DNA of 64,000 nucleotides, taken from an uncultured Lachnospiraceae bacterium (lineage in GTDB: Bacteria > Bacillota > Clostridia > Lachnospirales > Lachnospiraceae). The stretch spans positions 1 through 64,000 of the forward strand of contig CANREG010000002.1 of assembly GCA_947629565.1 (NCBI GenBank), written 5' to 3'. The position numbers and the translations under genes were made by a program. Shown here piece by piece: positions 25,736 through 33,488 of the stretch (positions are counted from its first letter, which is position 1; each line of letters begins with the position of its first letter). Under the pieces are notes generated by a model. That model saw nothing but the letters and a program-made list of their open reading frames with translations. It was not told the origin of the DNA and ran no database searches.

Positions 25736-27166
25736 ATGGATGAGAAAAAACAATTATTACGGAATAAAAAGGCCCTGCTGATGAATCTGGGCTGTAAAGT
25801 GAATAAATATGAGACGGACGCCATGGCAGAGCGTTTGCGGGAAGTCGGGATGGAGATTGTGGAGCCGGGCGTCCCGGCGGACGTGTGCATTGTCAATACC
25901 TGTTCCGTAACCAATATGGCGGAGAAGAAATCCCGGCAGATGTTAAGAAGGGTGAGAAGGCAGAACGAAAAGGCAGTGGTAATCGCTGCCGGCTGCTATG
26001 TCAATGCAGAGCATGAAAAGCTCCTTGGGGACGATCTTGTGGATATTGTGGTTGGCAACAACCGGAAAAAAGAGATTGTTGAGGTGTTAGAGGAATATTA
26101 CTTCGAACATACAGGGAAGCGAGCGGAAGAACAGGCCGTAGAACATAGCGGGGAACATGTTCACATGGACTGCTATGCGCCTATAGGCGAGCAGAGGGAA
26201 TATGAGGAGATAGGAAGCCTGCGGGCAGAGGGGCTTGACCACAGGCGGGCTTACATCAAGATTCAGGACGGCTGCAACCAGTTCTGCTCTTACTGCATCA
26301 TTCCCTATACCAGAGGCCGGGTGAGAAGCCGGGATCCGGAGGAGATTATAAGGGAAATTTCTCAGCTTGCTGTCTCCGGCGTGAAGGAATTTGTGCTTAC
26401 CGGCATCCATATATCCTCGTATGGAACGGATTTTTCCGACGGGAAGGAACCAAACGACTTAGGAAGCCTTGTTCAGGCCATAGACAGGATTCCGGAGGTT
26501 AGGCGGATCCGGTTAGGCTCGTTGGAACCCCGGATTATCACAGAAGAATTTCTTCATAAGATTAAAGACAGCGAAAAGCTCTGCCCTCATTTCCACTTGT
26601 CCCTGCAAAGCGCCTGCAATGCAACCCTTAAACGGATGAACCGCAGATATACCATAGAGGAATATATGGATAAATGCAGGCTGTTACGGGAATGTTTTGA
26701 CCGGCCGGCCATTACCACGGATGTGATTGTAGGCTTTCCGGGGGAGACAGAGGAGGAGTTTGACGAGACCTTTGCCAATTTAAAAAGGCTTGGCCTTTAC
26801 GAAATCCATGTGTTCAAATATTCCCTGCGCTCCAAAACGGCGGCGGAGAAGCTTCCGGACCATGTGCCGGAGGAGATAAAGAATATCCGCAGCAATCTGT
26901 TGTTGGAACTGACAGAAAAACAAAAGGCTGACTTTGAAGGGCAACTTTCCGGCATGATGGAAGAGGTGTTAGTGGAGGAACCTCTTGACTGTAGCGGCGA
27001 GAGGGAAAAGTTAGCTGAGGCCGTGGTTCTTACAAAGTCCGGTTCGCCTGAAAATATACCGGAAGGCGGGCAGTATTTCACCGGACATACAAAAAGATAC
27101 GTTAAAGTGCGGATAAAGTCGGAGCAGGACTTGGTGAACCGGCTTCTTGCGGTAAAAATGTCCTGA
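25736..27166 (+). CDS. mtaB: tRNA (N6-threonylcarbamoyladenosine37) methylthiotransferase MtaB
   Basis: A 476-aa radical-SAM methylthiotransferase starting at ATG 25736 (TAGGGA upstream). The N-terminal UPF0004 domain has its three cluster cysteines in LGCKVNKYE, NTCSVTN and AGCYVN. The radical-SAM motif CNQFCSYC is near residue 180, followed by IPYTRGRVRSR. A C-terminal TRAM-like segment ends the protein (YFTGHTKRYVKVRI). The LGCKVN start and the RGRVRSR sequence separate it from MiaB and RimO. It converts t6A37 to ms2t6A37 in tRNA for ANN codons. It stands alone between the HPr-like gene and the ireB operon. Confidence 0.95.
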   Translation: MDEKKQLLRNKKALLMNLGCKVNKYETDAMAERLREVGMEIVEPGVPADVCIVNTCSVTNMAEKKSRQMLRRVRRQNEKAVVIAAGCYVNAEHEKLLGDDLVDIVVGNNRKKEIVEVLEEYYFEHTGKRAEEQAVEHSGEHVHMDCYAPIGEQREYEEIGSLRAEGLDHRRAYIKIQDGCNQFCSYCIIPYTRGRVRSRDPEEIIREISQLAVSGVKEFVLTGIHISSYGTDFSDGKEPNDLGSLVQAIDRIPEVRRIRLGSLEPRIITEEFLHKIKDSEKLCPHFHLSLQSACNATLKRMNRRYTIEEYMDKCRLLRECFDRPAITTDVIVGFPGETEEEFDETFANLKRLGLYEIHVFKYSLRSKTAAEKLPDHVPEEIKNIRSNLLLELTEKQKADFEGQLSGMMEEVLVEEPLDCSGEREKLAEAVVLTKSGSPENIPEGGQYFTGHTKRYVKVRIKSEQDLVNRLLAVKMS

Positions 27167-27169
27167 CTT

Positions 27170-27207
27170 TGTCGGAAAAATGAGAAAACGCTGGGGATTT
27201 TCCGACA
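27170..27207 (+). terminator. Hairpin after mtaB, possible terminator without a T run
   Basis: TGTCGGAAAA at 27170-27179 pairs perfectly with TTTTCCGACA at 27198-27207 around an 18-base loop. It begins 3 bases after the mtaB stop. No T tract follows, so termination is likely weak. Confidence 0.45.
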
Positions 27208-27223
27208 GAGAGTAAGATACGAC

Positions 27224-27252
27224 TTGCAACTTTTGGAAAATTATATTATCAT
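27224..27252 (+). promoter_or_regulatory. Sigma-A-type promoter of the ireB-ruvX operon
   Basis: TTGCAA at 27224-27229, 17 bases, then TATCAT at 27247-27252. The first start codon is at 27278 with GAGG at 27267-27270. The -35 is the same TTGCAA seen at 3995 and 17605. Confidence 0.6.
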
Positions 27253-27277
27253 AGAGATATTGAAGTGAGGACGTGAT

Positions 27278-27547
27278 ATGATGAATAACCAGAATACATT
27301 TAACACACAATTTGTGGAAGTAGTGAAAGACAACGATCTGCCGGTAACGGAGATTCTTGAGGATGTGTATAACGCCCTTTCCGAGAAAGGGTATAATCCG
27401 GTAAGCCAGATTGTTGGTTATATAATGAGCGGAGACCCAACCTATATAACCAGCTATAAGAATGCAAGAAGTCTGATTATGAAGGCAGAGCGGGATGAGA
27501 TTATTGAGGTTTTGTTGTCGCACTATATCGAGACAAAACTCAAATAA
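27278..27547 (+). CDS. ireB: IreB-family regulatory phosphoprotein (UPF0297)
   Basis: An 89-aa protein of full family length, starting at ATG 27278 (a second ATG follows directly). Conserved segments are [13 protein letters not shown]-like residues near the start, [20 protein letters not shown] and [19 protein letters not shown]. In Enterococcus the homologue IreB is phosphorylated on N-terminal threonines by the kinase IreK and influences cephalosporin resistance. Thr7 and Thr10 here lie in the matching region. The gene is first in the conserved run ireB-ruvX-DUF1292. Its biochemical output in Clostridia is not established. Confidence 0.93.
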   Translation: MMNNQNTFNTQFVEVVKDNDLPVTEILEDVYNALSEKGYNPVSQIVGYIMSGDPTYITSYKNARSLIMKAERDEIIEVLLSHYIETKLK

Positions 27548-27560
27548 CGGGAGACGGATG

Positions 27561-27983
27561 ATGCGGATTATGGGACTGGACTATGGGAGTAAGACAGTTG
27601 GCGTTGCCGTAAGCGATGAGCTTTTGCTTACCGCCCAGCCTGTGGAGACCATAGAGAGAAAGTCGGAGAATAAGCTTAGGAGAACCTTGGCGAGAATCGA
27701 GGAGCTAATCGATTCCTATGGGGTTTCTTTTATCGTGCTTGGATATCCGAAGAATATGGATAATTCGGAAGGGTTCCGGGCACAGGCAACGGAAGAATTT
27801 AAAGAGATGTTAGAGAGAAGGACAGGCTTAGATGTGTTCTTGCAGGATGAGCGGCTCTCCACTGTGGAATCTGAACGGGTTTTAATGGAACAGGGAGTGC
27901 GTCGTGAGAACCGGAAACGTTATGTGGATAAGTTGGCGGCTTCAGTTATCTTACAGGGCTATCTGGATAAGCAGAGACAGTAA
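27561..27983 (+). CDS. ruvX: RuvX/YqgF-family RNase H-fold nuclease (putative Holliday junction resolvase, pre-16S rRNA nuclease)
   Basis: A 140-aa protein. I start at ATG 27561 ([20 protein letters not shown]), seven bases after GGGAG; ATG 27558 is an alternative. The RNase H-like fold is marked by [46 protein letters not shown] and the final [13 protein letters not shown]. YqgF proteins process the 5' end of 16S rRNA in E. coli, and a junction-resolving role has been proposed. The gene sits 13 bases after ireB and 14 before the DUF1292 gene, an arrangement widely kept in Firmicutes. Confidence 0.93.
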   Translation: MRIMGLDYGSKTVGVAVSDELLLTAQPVETIERKSENKLRRTLARIEELIDSYGVSFIVLGYPKNMDNSEGFRAQATEEFKEMLERRTGLDVFLQDERLSTVESERVLMEQGVRRENRKRYVDKLAASVILQGYLDKQRQ

Positions 27984-27997
27984 AGAAAGGAAATGGA

Positions 27998-28291
27998 ATG
28001 GAAGAAGAATTAGAGACGATTGTGATTACCTTTGAGGATGGGGAGGAAGCAGAATTTTATGTGTTGGAAGAGACGCAGTTGATGGGCGTGAATTATTACC
28101 TGGTACTGCCGGCGGAGATGGAAGACGACGGCAGCGAGGAATTAGAATGTTATATTCTTAAGGAGAACGGAGGTTCTGAACAGGACGGAGAGGCAACCTA
28201 TGAATTTGTAGAGGACGAAGCGGAGCTGCAAAGTTTAGGTTCGATTTTTGACGAGTTGTTAGAGGACAGTGATATGGAGGTAGAATTTTGA
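27998..28291 (+). CDS. DUF1292-domain protein (YrzB-like)
   Basis: A 97-aa strongly acidic protein starting at ATG 27998 after GAAAGGAAATGG. The sequence IVITFEDGEEAEFYVLEE, YYLVLPAEMEDDGSEELECYILKE and YEFVEDEAELQSLGSIFDELL matches DUF1292. The function of the family is unknown. It nearly always follows the ireB and ruvX genes in Firmicutes, as here. Its stop overlaps the TTG start of the ribonuclease J gene. Confidence 0.9.
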   Translation: MEEELETIVITFEDGEEAEFYVLEETQLMGVNYYLVLPAEMEDDGSEELECYILKENGGSEQDGEATYEFVEDEAELQSLGSIFDELLEDSDMEVEF

Positions 28292-29991
28292 AAATGAATA
28301 TGAAAAAAGGGGAGCCTTACAGGAAGGGAAAAGCATCGAAGGCTCCCAGCGTGAAGATTATTCCTTTGGGAGGTCTTGAGCAGATCGGCATGAACATTAC
28401 AGCCATTGAGTACGAAGATACCATCGTTGTAATCGACTGCGGTCTGGCATTTCCGGAAGAGGATATGTTGGGAATTGATCTGGTGATACCGGATGTATCG
28501 TATCTGAAAGAGAATATCGAGAAGGTAAAGGGATTGGTAGTAACCCATGGACATGAGGACCACATCGGCGCAATCCCCTATGTGGAGAAGGAAATGAATA
28601 TGCCGATTTATGCGACCAAGCTTACGATGGGACTGATTGAGAATAAGCTGAAAGAGCATAATCTGATGAACAATGTGAAGCGGAAGGTGGTAAAGCATGG
28701 ACAGACCATTAATTTAGGCTGTTTTAGAGTAGAGTTTATCCGTTCTAACCACTCCATTGCAGATTCTTCCGGCCTTGCCATTTATACACCGGCGGGAATT
28801 TTAGTACACACGGGCGACTTTAAGGTGGACTTTACCCCGGTTTTTGGGGAAACCATTGATCTGCAGCGGTATGCGGAGCTTGGAAAGAAGGGAGTGCTCG
28901 CCTTGATGGCGGACTCCACCAATGTGGAGAGACCGGGCTTTACGCCCAGTGAGAAGAAGGTGGGGCGGACGTTTGATATCCTCTTTTCCGAGAATAAGAA
29001 CAGCCGTCTGATCATTGCCACCTTTGCTTCGAATGTGGATAGAGTACAGCAGATTATCAACAGCGCGGACAAGTACGGGCGCAAGGTGATTATTGAGGGA
29101 AGAAGTATGGTGAATGTGATCAACACGGCTTCTGAACTCGGATTTATCCAGATTCCGGATAATACCTTAATTGATATAGAGCAGATGAAGAACTATCCCG
29201 ACGAGCAGATTGTACTGATTACCACGGGAAGCCAGGGAGAGAATATGGCGGCTTTAAGCCGGATTGCCGCAAATATCCACAGCAAGGTAAGCATCAAGCC
29301 GGGGGATACGGTCATCTTAAGCTCCAGCCCTATTCCCGGTAATGAGAAGGCCATTAACAAGATTATCAATGAGTTAGAGATGAAGGGGGCAAAGGTAATC
29401 TTCCAGGATACCCACGTATCCGGACATGCCTGTCAGGAGGAGCTTAAGCTAATCTATGCCCTGACGAAGCCCCAGTATGCGATTCCGGTACATGGAGAGT
29501 ACCGGCACTTAAAGCGGCATGCCCAGCTGGCAATGGAGATGGGCGTGGAAAAGGATCATGTGCAGATTTTAAGCAACGGCATGATTTTAGAGCTTTCCGC
29601 AGATTCTTCCAAGATTACCGGTCATGTGACCTCGCAGGGCGTGTTGGTAGACGGCCTGGGCGTGGGGGATGTGGGCAATATCGTCCTTCGCGACCGCCAG
29701 CACCTTTCACAGAATGGTTTGATTATTGTGGTGGTTGCATTGGAAAAGAACAGCAATCTGTTAGTGGCAGGGCCGGACATCGTATCCAGAGGTTTTGTGT
29801 ATGTCAGGGAATCAGAGAATCTGATGGATGAATGCCATGACGTGGTGGAAGATGCTTTGAACGACTGTCTGGAACGGAATATTACGGACTGGGGCAAGTT
29901 AAAGACTTCCATTAAAGATGAATTAGGGGATTTCCTCTGGAAACGGACCAAGCGGAACCCCATGATTTTACCGATTATTACGGAAGTGTAG
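28288..29991 (+). CDS. Ribonuclease J (metallo-beta-lactamase/beta-CASP RNase)
   Basis: A 567-aa ribonuclease. The TTG at 28288 overlaps the upstream stop (TTGA) and lies seven bases after GGAGG; ATG 28294 is the alternative. The metallo-beta-lactamase core has VVTHGHEDHIGAIPY (about residue 85) and HSIADSSGLAI, then VHTGDFKVD. The beta-CASP part has ADSTNVERPGFTPSE, TTGSQGENMAAL and PVHGEYRHLKRH. RNase J degrades and matures mRNA and rRNA by 5'-exonuclease and endonuclease action. It is inserted between the DUF1292 gene and the YlbF-like gene, all on one strand with short gaps. Confidence 0.96.
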   Translation: MKMNMKKGEPYRKGKASKAPSVKIIPLGGLEQIGMNITAIEYEDTIVVIDCGLAFPEEDMLGIDLVIPDVSYLKENIEKVKGLVVTHGHEDHIGAIPYVEKEMNMPIYATKLTMGLIENKLKEHNLMNNVKRKVVKHGQTINLGCFRVEFIRSNHSIADSSGLAIYTPAGILVHTGDFKVDFTPVFGETIDLQRYAELGKKGVLALMADSTNVERPGFTPSEKKVGRTFDILFSENKNSRLIIATFASNVDRVQQIINSADKYGRKVIIEGRSMVNVINTASELGFIQIPDNTLIDIEQMKNYPDEQIVLITTGSQGENMAALSRIAANIHSKVSIKPGDTVILSSSPIPGNEKAINKIINELEMKGAKVIFQDTHVSGHACQEELKLIYALTKPQYAIPVHGEYRHLKRHAQLAMEMGVEKDHVQILSNGMILELSADSSKITGHVTSQGVLVDGLGVGDVGNIVLRDRQHLSQNGLIIVVVALEKNSNLLVAGPDIVSRGFVYVRESENLMDECHDVVEDALNDCLERNITDWGKLKTSIKDELGDFLWKRTKRNPMILPIITEV

Positions 29992-30069
29992 GAAAAGGAA
30001 GCGCCGCTGTGATTTGATATGCATTTGGCAGGCGGCCGGCATATATATTTTGGGGAAAGGAAAACCGGT

Positions 30070-30405
30070 ATGATAACAAAAGAAGCGGAACGGCTGAATC
30101 AGACAATTAAAGAAAGTCCGGAGTACCGGAATTATCTTACAGCGCTAAACCGGCTTAAGGAGAATCAGGAGCTTTATCAGGCCATGAATGTCTTTCGGAG
30201 AAGAAATTATGAGCTGCAAAGCTATGACGACGGTATTAACCGTTACCATGAGATTAACAATTTAGGCCTGGAGTTTGAAAAGGTGCTCCGCAATCCTTTG
30301 GTCAATGAATTTCTGATCGCAGAGCAGATTCTTTCCAGGAAGATGACGAGGGTATATGAGATGATTGCAGACGGACTGGAATTAGATTACAGTTATATGG
30401 AGTAG
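30070..30405 (+). CDS. YlbF-family regulator-like protein
   Basis: A 111-aa, mostly helical protein starting at ATG 30070, nine bases after GGGGAAAGG. The open frame extends back to 30019 but without a binding site. The pattern MITKEAERLNQTIKESPEY, LTALNRLKENQELYQAMN and YHEINNLGLEFEKVLRNP matches YlbF/YmcA-type proteins. In Bacillus these form a complex with YaaT that helps RNase Y mature mRNAs. Placement right after RNase J is consistent with a link to RNA processing. That link is inference. Confidence 0.85.
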   Translation: MITKEAERLNQTIKESPEYRNYLTALNRLKENQELYQAMNVFRRRNYELQSYDDGINRYHEINNLGLEFEKVLRNPLVNEFLIAEQILSRKMTRVYEMIADGLELDYSYME

Positions 30406-30413
30406 GTGAGAGG

Positions 30414-30800
30414 ATGGCAGGGGACAGGGAAAATATATCGGGTACAATTTTAAGGCTCAGCCTGCGGACGCTGGTCAATATGGTATTGTTGTTTTTTCTG
30501 GTAGAGGGCTGCATAGCGGCATACAACTTTTCCTACAAAGTGTTTGCTGATTATCCCTATATGGCGGTATCAAAGGATACGAAAACTGTTACCATTTCCA
30601 AAGGGCAGACGGCAAAGGATGTGGCACTTGTTTTGGAGAAGTCAGATATTGTGGAAAGCCGGTATGTGTTTTTGGCAAGGGCGTATCTTGGCAGGTATAA
30701 CAATCAGATTCAGGCGGGAACTTATACGTTAGGTCCGGGCATGACGCCGGAAGAGATTTGTAAGACAATCTGCGGGCAGCAGAGTGAGGGCGATACATGA
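30414..30800 (+). CDS. Short MltG/YceG-like membrane protein (N-terminal part only)
   Basis: A 128-aa protein with one membrane helix near residues 20-45 (LVNMVLLFFLVEGCIAAYNF) and a LysM-like outer domain (KTVTISKGQTAKDVALVLEK, IQAGTYTLGPGMTPEEICK). This matches the N-terminal part of the endolytic transglycosylase MltG, but the catalytic domain with its Glu is absent. The following gene overlaps the stop by 4 bases, so there is no room for the missing part. Synteny with Bacillus yrrL (mltG)-yrrM supports the assignment. It may be a degenerate or regulatory form, and glycan cleavage is unlikely. Confidence 0.75.
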   Translation: MAGDRENISGTILRLSLRTLVNMVLLFFLVEGCIAAYNFSYKVFADYPYMAVSKDTKTVTISKGQTAKDVALVLEKSDIVESRYVFLARAYLGRYNNQIQAGTYTLGPGMTPEEICKTICGQQSEGDT

Positions 30801-31444
30801 TAGTAGAAGAGAGAATTGCCTCCTTTATCCAGTCTATGATTCCGGATATGGGAGGTATTTTAGGTGAGATTGAAAAAGAGGCGATAGCGGATGAGGTTCC
30901 CATTATCCGGAAGGAGACCAGGGAATGGATGAAAACATTGCTGCTTGCCACACGCCCGGTACGGGTGTTAGAGGTAGGAACGGCAGTGGGATTTTCTGCA
31001 ATCTTTATGTGCAGCTGCCTTCCGGCGGAGGGGCACATCACAACCATTGAAAAGTGGAAGCCGAGAATTTGTAAGGCAAAGGAGAATTTCAAACGTGCTG
31101 ACGTGGAGAACAGAATTACCCTGCTTGAAGGCGATGCGGCAGAGGTGTTAAAGGAGCTTTCCGGCAGTTTTGATTTCATTTTTATGGATGCGGCTAAGGG
31201 TCAGTATATCCATTTTCTGCCGGAGGTGCTAAGGCTGCTGGCGGAAGGCGGTATTCTGGTGTCTGACAATGTGCTTCAGGATGGTGAAGTGCTTGATTCG
31301 AAATATGTGGTGGAAAGACGGAACCGGACGATACACAGCCGGATGCGGGAGTATCTATATACGCTGGAAAATCATGCATGCCTGACAACTTCAATCCTCC
31401 CCATAGGCGACGGGGTGGCTTTTTCGGTAAAGCGCAGCGCATAG
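30797..31444 (+). CDS. trmR: Class I SAM O-methyltransferase, TrmR/YrrM-like (tRNA 5-hydroxyuridine methyltransferase)
   Basis: A 215-aa methyltransferase that overlaps the upstream gene by 4 bases (ATGA). Motif I is VLEVGTAVGFSAIFM, followed by HITTIEKWKPRICKAKENF, LLEGDAAEVL and FDFIFMDAAKGQYIHFLPE, and the late VSDNVLQDGEVLD. This is the catechol-O-methyltransferase-like family that contains Bacillus YrrM, now TrmR, which methylates 5-hydroxyuridine at tRNA position 34. The next gene is a U32 protein like YrrN/YrrO (TrhP), which is needed to make that hydroxyuridine. The pair therefore supports the tRNA role. Confidence 0.85.
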   Translation: MIVEERIASFIQSMIPDMGGILGEIEKEAIADEVPIIRKETREWMKTLLLATRPVRVLEVGTAVGFSAIFMCSCLPAEGHITTIEKWKPRICKAKENFKRADVENRITLLEGDAAEVLKELSGSFDFIFMDAAKGQYIHFLPEVLRLLAEGGILVSDNVLQDGEVLDSKYVVERRNRTIHSRMREYLYTLENHACLTTSILPIGDGVAFSVKRSA

Positions 31445-31474
31445 AGATTCAGGATGGAAAGTGGTGGAAGAGGA

Positions 31475-32722
31475 ATGAGAGAGACAGAATTGTTAGTTCC
31501 GGCGGGAAGCCTGGAAGTATTGAAGGTGGCGGTGGATTATGGCGCAGATGCGGTATATATCGGCGGAGAAGCCTTTGGATTACGGGCAAAAGCTCACAAT
31601 TTTTCAATCAAAGATATGAAAGAAGCGGTTGCTTACTGCCATGCCAGAAAAGTCCGCTTATATGTGGCGGCCAATATTTTTGCCCATAATCGGGATCTTG
31701 CCGGAATCCGCTCTTATTTTGAACGGCTGAAGCCTTTGGGGATTGACGGTTTGATTATATCTGATCCGGCAGTTTTTATGCTGGCGAAGGAGATTTTGCC
31801 GGAGGTGGAACGCCATGTCAGCACCCAGGCGAATAACACCAATTATGGGACTTACCGATTCTGGCATGATTTGGGAGCGAAACGGGTGGTGTCCGCCAGA
31901 GAACTTTCTCTTGCCGAGCTTAAGGAAATCAGGGAGCATATCCCGGAGGATATGGAGATCGAAAGCTTTGTCCACGGCGCCATGTGCATATCCTATTCGG
32001 GAAGATGCCTGTTATCCCATTATCTCACAGGAAGGGACGCTAACCAGGGCGCCTGCACCCACCCCTGCCGATGGAAATATGCAGTCGTGGAGGAAAAACG
32101 TCCCGGAGAATATTTTCCCGTGGATGAGGATGAGCGGGGAACGTATATTTTTAATTCCAAGGACCTTTGCATGGTGGAGTACATTCCGGAGCTTATGGAG
32201 GCGGGGATTGACAGCTTTAAGATTGAAGGGCGGATGAAGACGGCTCTCTATGTGGCGACTGTGGCGAGAACCTACCGGATGGCCATAGATGATTACCGAC
32301 AATCACCAAAGCTATATAAAAAGCGGCTGCCATATTACAGGGAGGAGATTGGAAAGTGTACCTATCGGCAGTTTACCACAGGCTTTTACTTTGGAAAGAC
32401 GGATGAAACCTCCCAGATCTATGACAGCAATGAATATGTGAAGGATTATACCTATATCGGCAGGGTGGAGCAGGTGGATAAGGAGGGAAGGGCCTGCTTT
32501 ATCCAGCGCAATAAGTTTTCCGTGGGGGAGCAGGTGGAGGCCATGCTTTTTGACGGAACCAATAAGCTGCTTACGGTCAGGGCAATCCGCAACGAAAAGG
32601 GGGAGCAGGTGGAAAGCGCCCCCCATCCGAAGGAGCAGTTGGCGGTAGATTTTGGGGAGGCGTTGGCGCCGGGAATCATCCTACGCCGGGAAACCGTCGA
32701 AAGCCCTGCGCAGCTTGTGTAG
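31475..32722 (+). CDS. Peptidase U32-family protein, TrhP-like (tRNA U34 hydroxylation)
   Basis: A 415-aa U32 protein. I choose ATG 31475 (MRETELLVPAGSLEVLKVAV) because GGAAGAGGA precedes it; ATG 31454 has no clear site. Landmarks are LVPAGSLEVLKVAVDYGADA, VYIGGEAFGLRAKAHNF, the signature FVHGAMCISYSGRCLLSHYL, a cysteine set (GRDANQGACTHPCRWKY) for an iron-sulfur cluster and DSFKIEGRMKTALYVATV. TrhP proteins act with prephenate to hydroxylate U34 of tRNA. Its last 42 bases overlap the convergent sigK gene. Classical peptidase activity is doubtful for this subgroup. Confidence 0.88.
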   Translation: MRETELLVPAGSLEVLKVAVDYGADAVYIGGEAFGLRAKAHNFSIKDMKEAVAYCHARKVRLYVAANIFAHNRDLAGIRSYFERLKPLGIDGLIISDPAVFMLAKEILPEVERHVSTQANNTNYGTYRFWHDLGAKRVVSARELSLAELKEIREHIPEDMEIESFVHGAMCISYSGRCLLSHYLTGRDANQGACTHPCRWKYAVVEEKRPGEYFPVDEDERGTYIFNSKDLCMVEYIPELMEAGIDSFKIEGRMKTALYVATVARTYRMAIDDYRQSPKLYKKRLPYYREEIGKCTYRQFTTGFYFGKTDETSQIYDSNEYVKDYTYIGRVEQVDKEGRACFIQRNKFSVGEQVEAMLFDGTNKLLTVRAIRNEKGEQVESAPHPKEQLAVDFGEALAPGIILRRETVESPAQLV

Positions 32723-33313
32723 CGCTTTTTTTTCAATGCGGGATACATAGGAGCGGGATATGTGCAAGGCGTCCGCCACCTCCCGCTGTGTCATGGGATT
32801 TTTGTGGAACAGGCCGTAGCGCAGGGAAAGCACCTTGAATTCACGCGGTTCTAATTGCTGATTCAGTGCCTGGTAAAGCTGTTTTACATTGTCTTCTAAG
32901 ATAATGTGTTCGCTGATGTCCCTGCCCTCTGATTCCACAATGTCAAGCAGATTGATTTCGTTCCCCTCTTTATCGGTGCCGATGGGCTCGTAGAGGGAAA
33001 ATTCCCTGGAGCATTTCCGCTCCTGCCGGAGCATCATCAGCAGCTCGTTTTCAATGCACCGGGAGGCGTAGGTAACCAGGCGGCTGCCCTTTTCCATGTC
33101 ATAGGTGTTGATGGCTTTAATCAGCCCGATGGTTCCGATGGAGATTAAGTCATCCGTATCCCGGTCAAAATTATTGTATTTTTTTACAATATGGGCTACC
33201 AGCCGCAGATTGTATTCAACTAAGATATTACGCGCCTCTAAGTCGCCTTCCCTGCTTCTTTTCAAATAATAAAGCTCAGATTCCTTCGATAGAGGCTGTT
33301 TGAATGTCTGCAT
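32681..33313 (-). CDS. sigK: RNA polymerase sporulation sigma factor SigK
   Basis: A 210-aa sigma factor on the minus strand, starting at ATG 33313 with AAGGTGA upstream. Longer in-frame starts to 33586 are rejected because the added part resembles no sigma factor and runs under the start of pilB. Region 2 is GDLEARNILVEYNLRLVAHI and NNFDRDTDDLISIGTIGLIK; regions 3-4 end in PMTQREVADALHISRSYVSR and IEKKALHKL. A short pro-sequence (MQTFKQPLSKESELYYLKR) precedes it. SigK drives late mother-cell genes, so the organism probably forms spores. The gene is uninterrupted, with no skin-like element. It is convergent with trhP and divergent from pilB. Confidence 0.95.
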   Translation of the reverse strand: MQTFKQPLSKESELYYLKRSREGDLEARNILVEYNLRLVAHIVKKYNNFDRDTDDLISIGTIGLIKAINTYDMEKGSRLVTYASRCIENELLMMLRQERKCSREFSLYEPIGTDKEGNEINLLDIVESEGRDISEHIILEDNVKQLYQALNQQLEPREFKVLSLRYGLFHKNPMTQREVADALHISRSYVSRIEKKALHKLRRAFDGFPA

Positions 33314-33425
33314 AGGAGTCACCTTAAAGGGGTTTTTCCTTATTTTATGATGAAATTTGCCAAAAGTGCTTTTCCACAAAGGTTTTTCCCGGTTTTTGTG
33401 CAAATAAACAAAATTATAGAAAAGG

Positions 33426-33454
33426 TTTCTTTTTTTTTGGTAATGTGGTACAAT
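33426..33454 (+). promoter_or_regulatory. Possible promoter of the type IV pilus operon
   Basis: TACAAT at 33449-33454 is a good -10. The best -35 at 17 bases is TTTCTT (33426-33431), which is weak. Transcription would start about 25 bases before the pilB start. The intergenic stretch also has to carry the sigK promoter on the other strand, which I could not place. Confidence 0.35.
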
Positions 33455-33488
33455 ATGAATATCTAAAATTATTTGTGAGGTCATGCAT

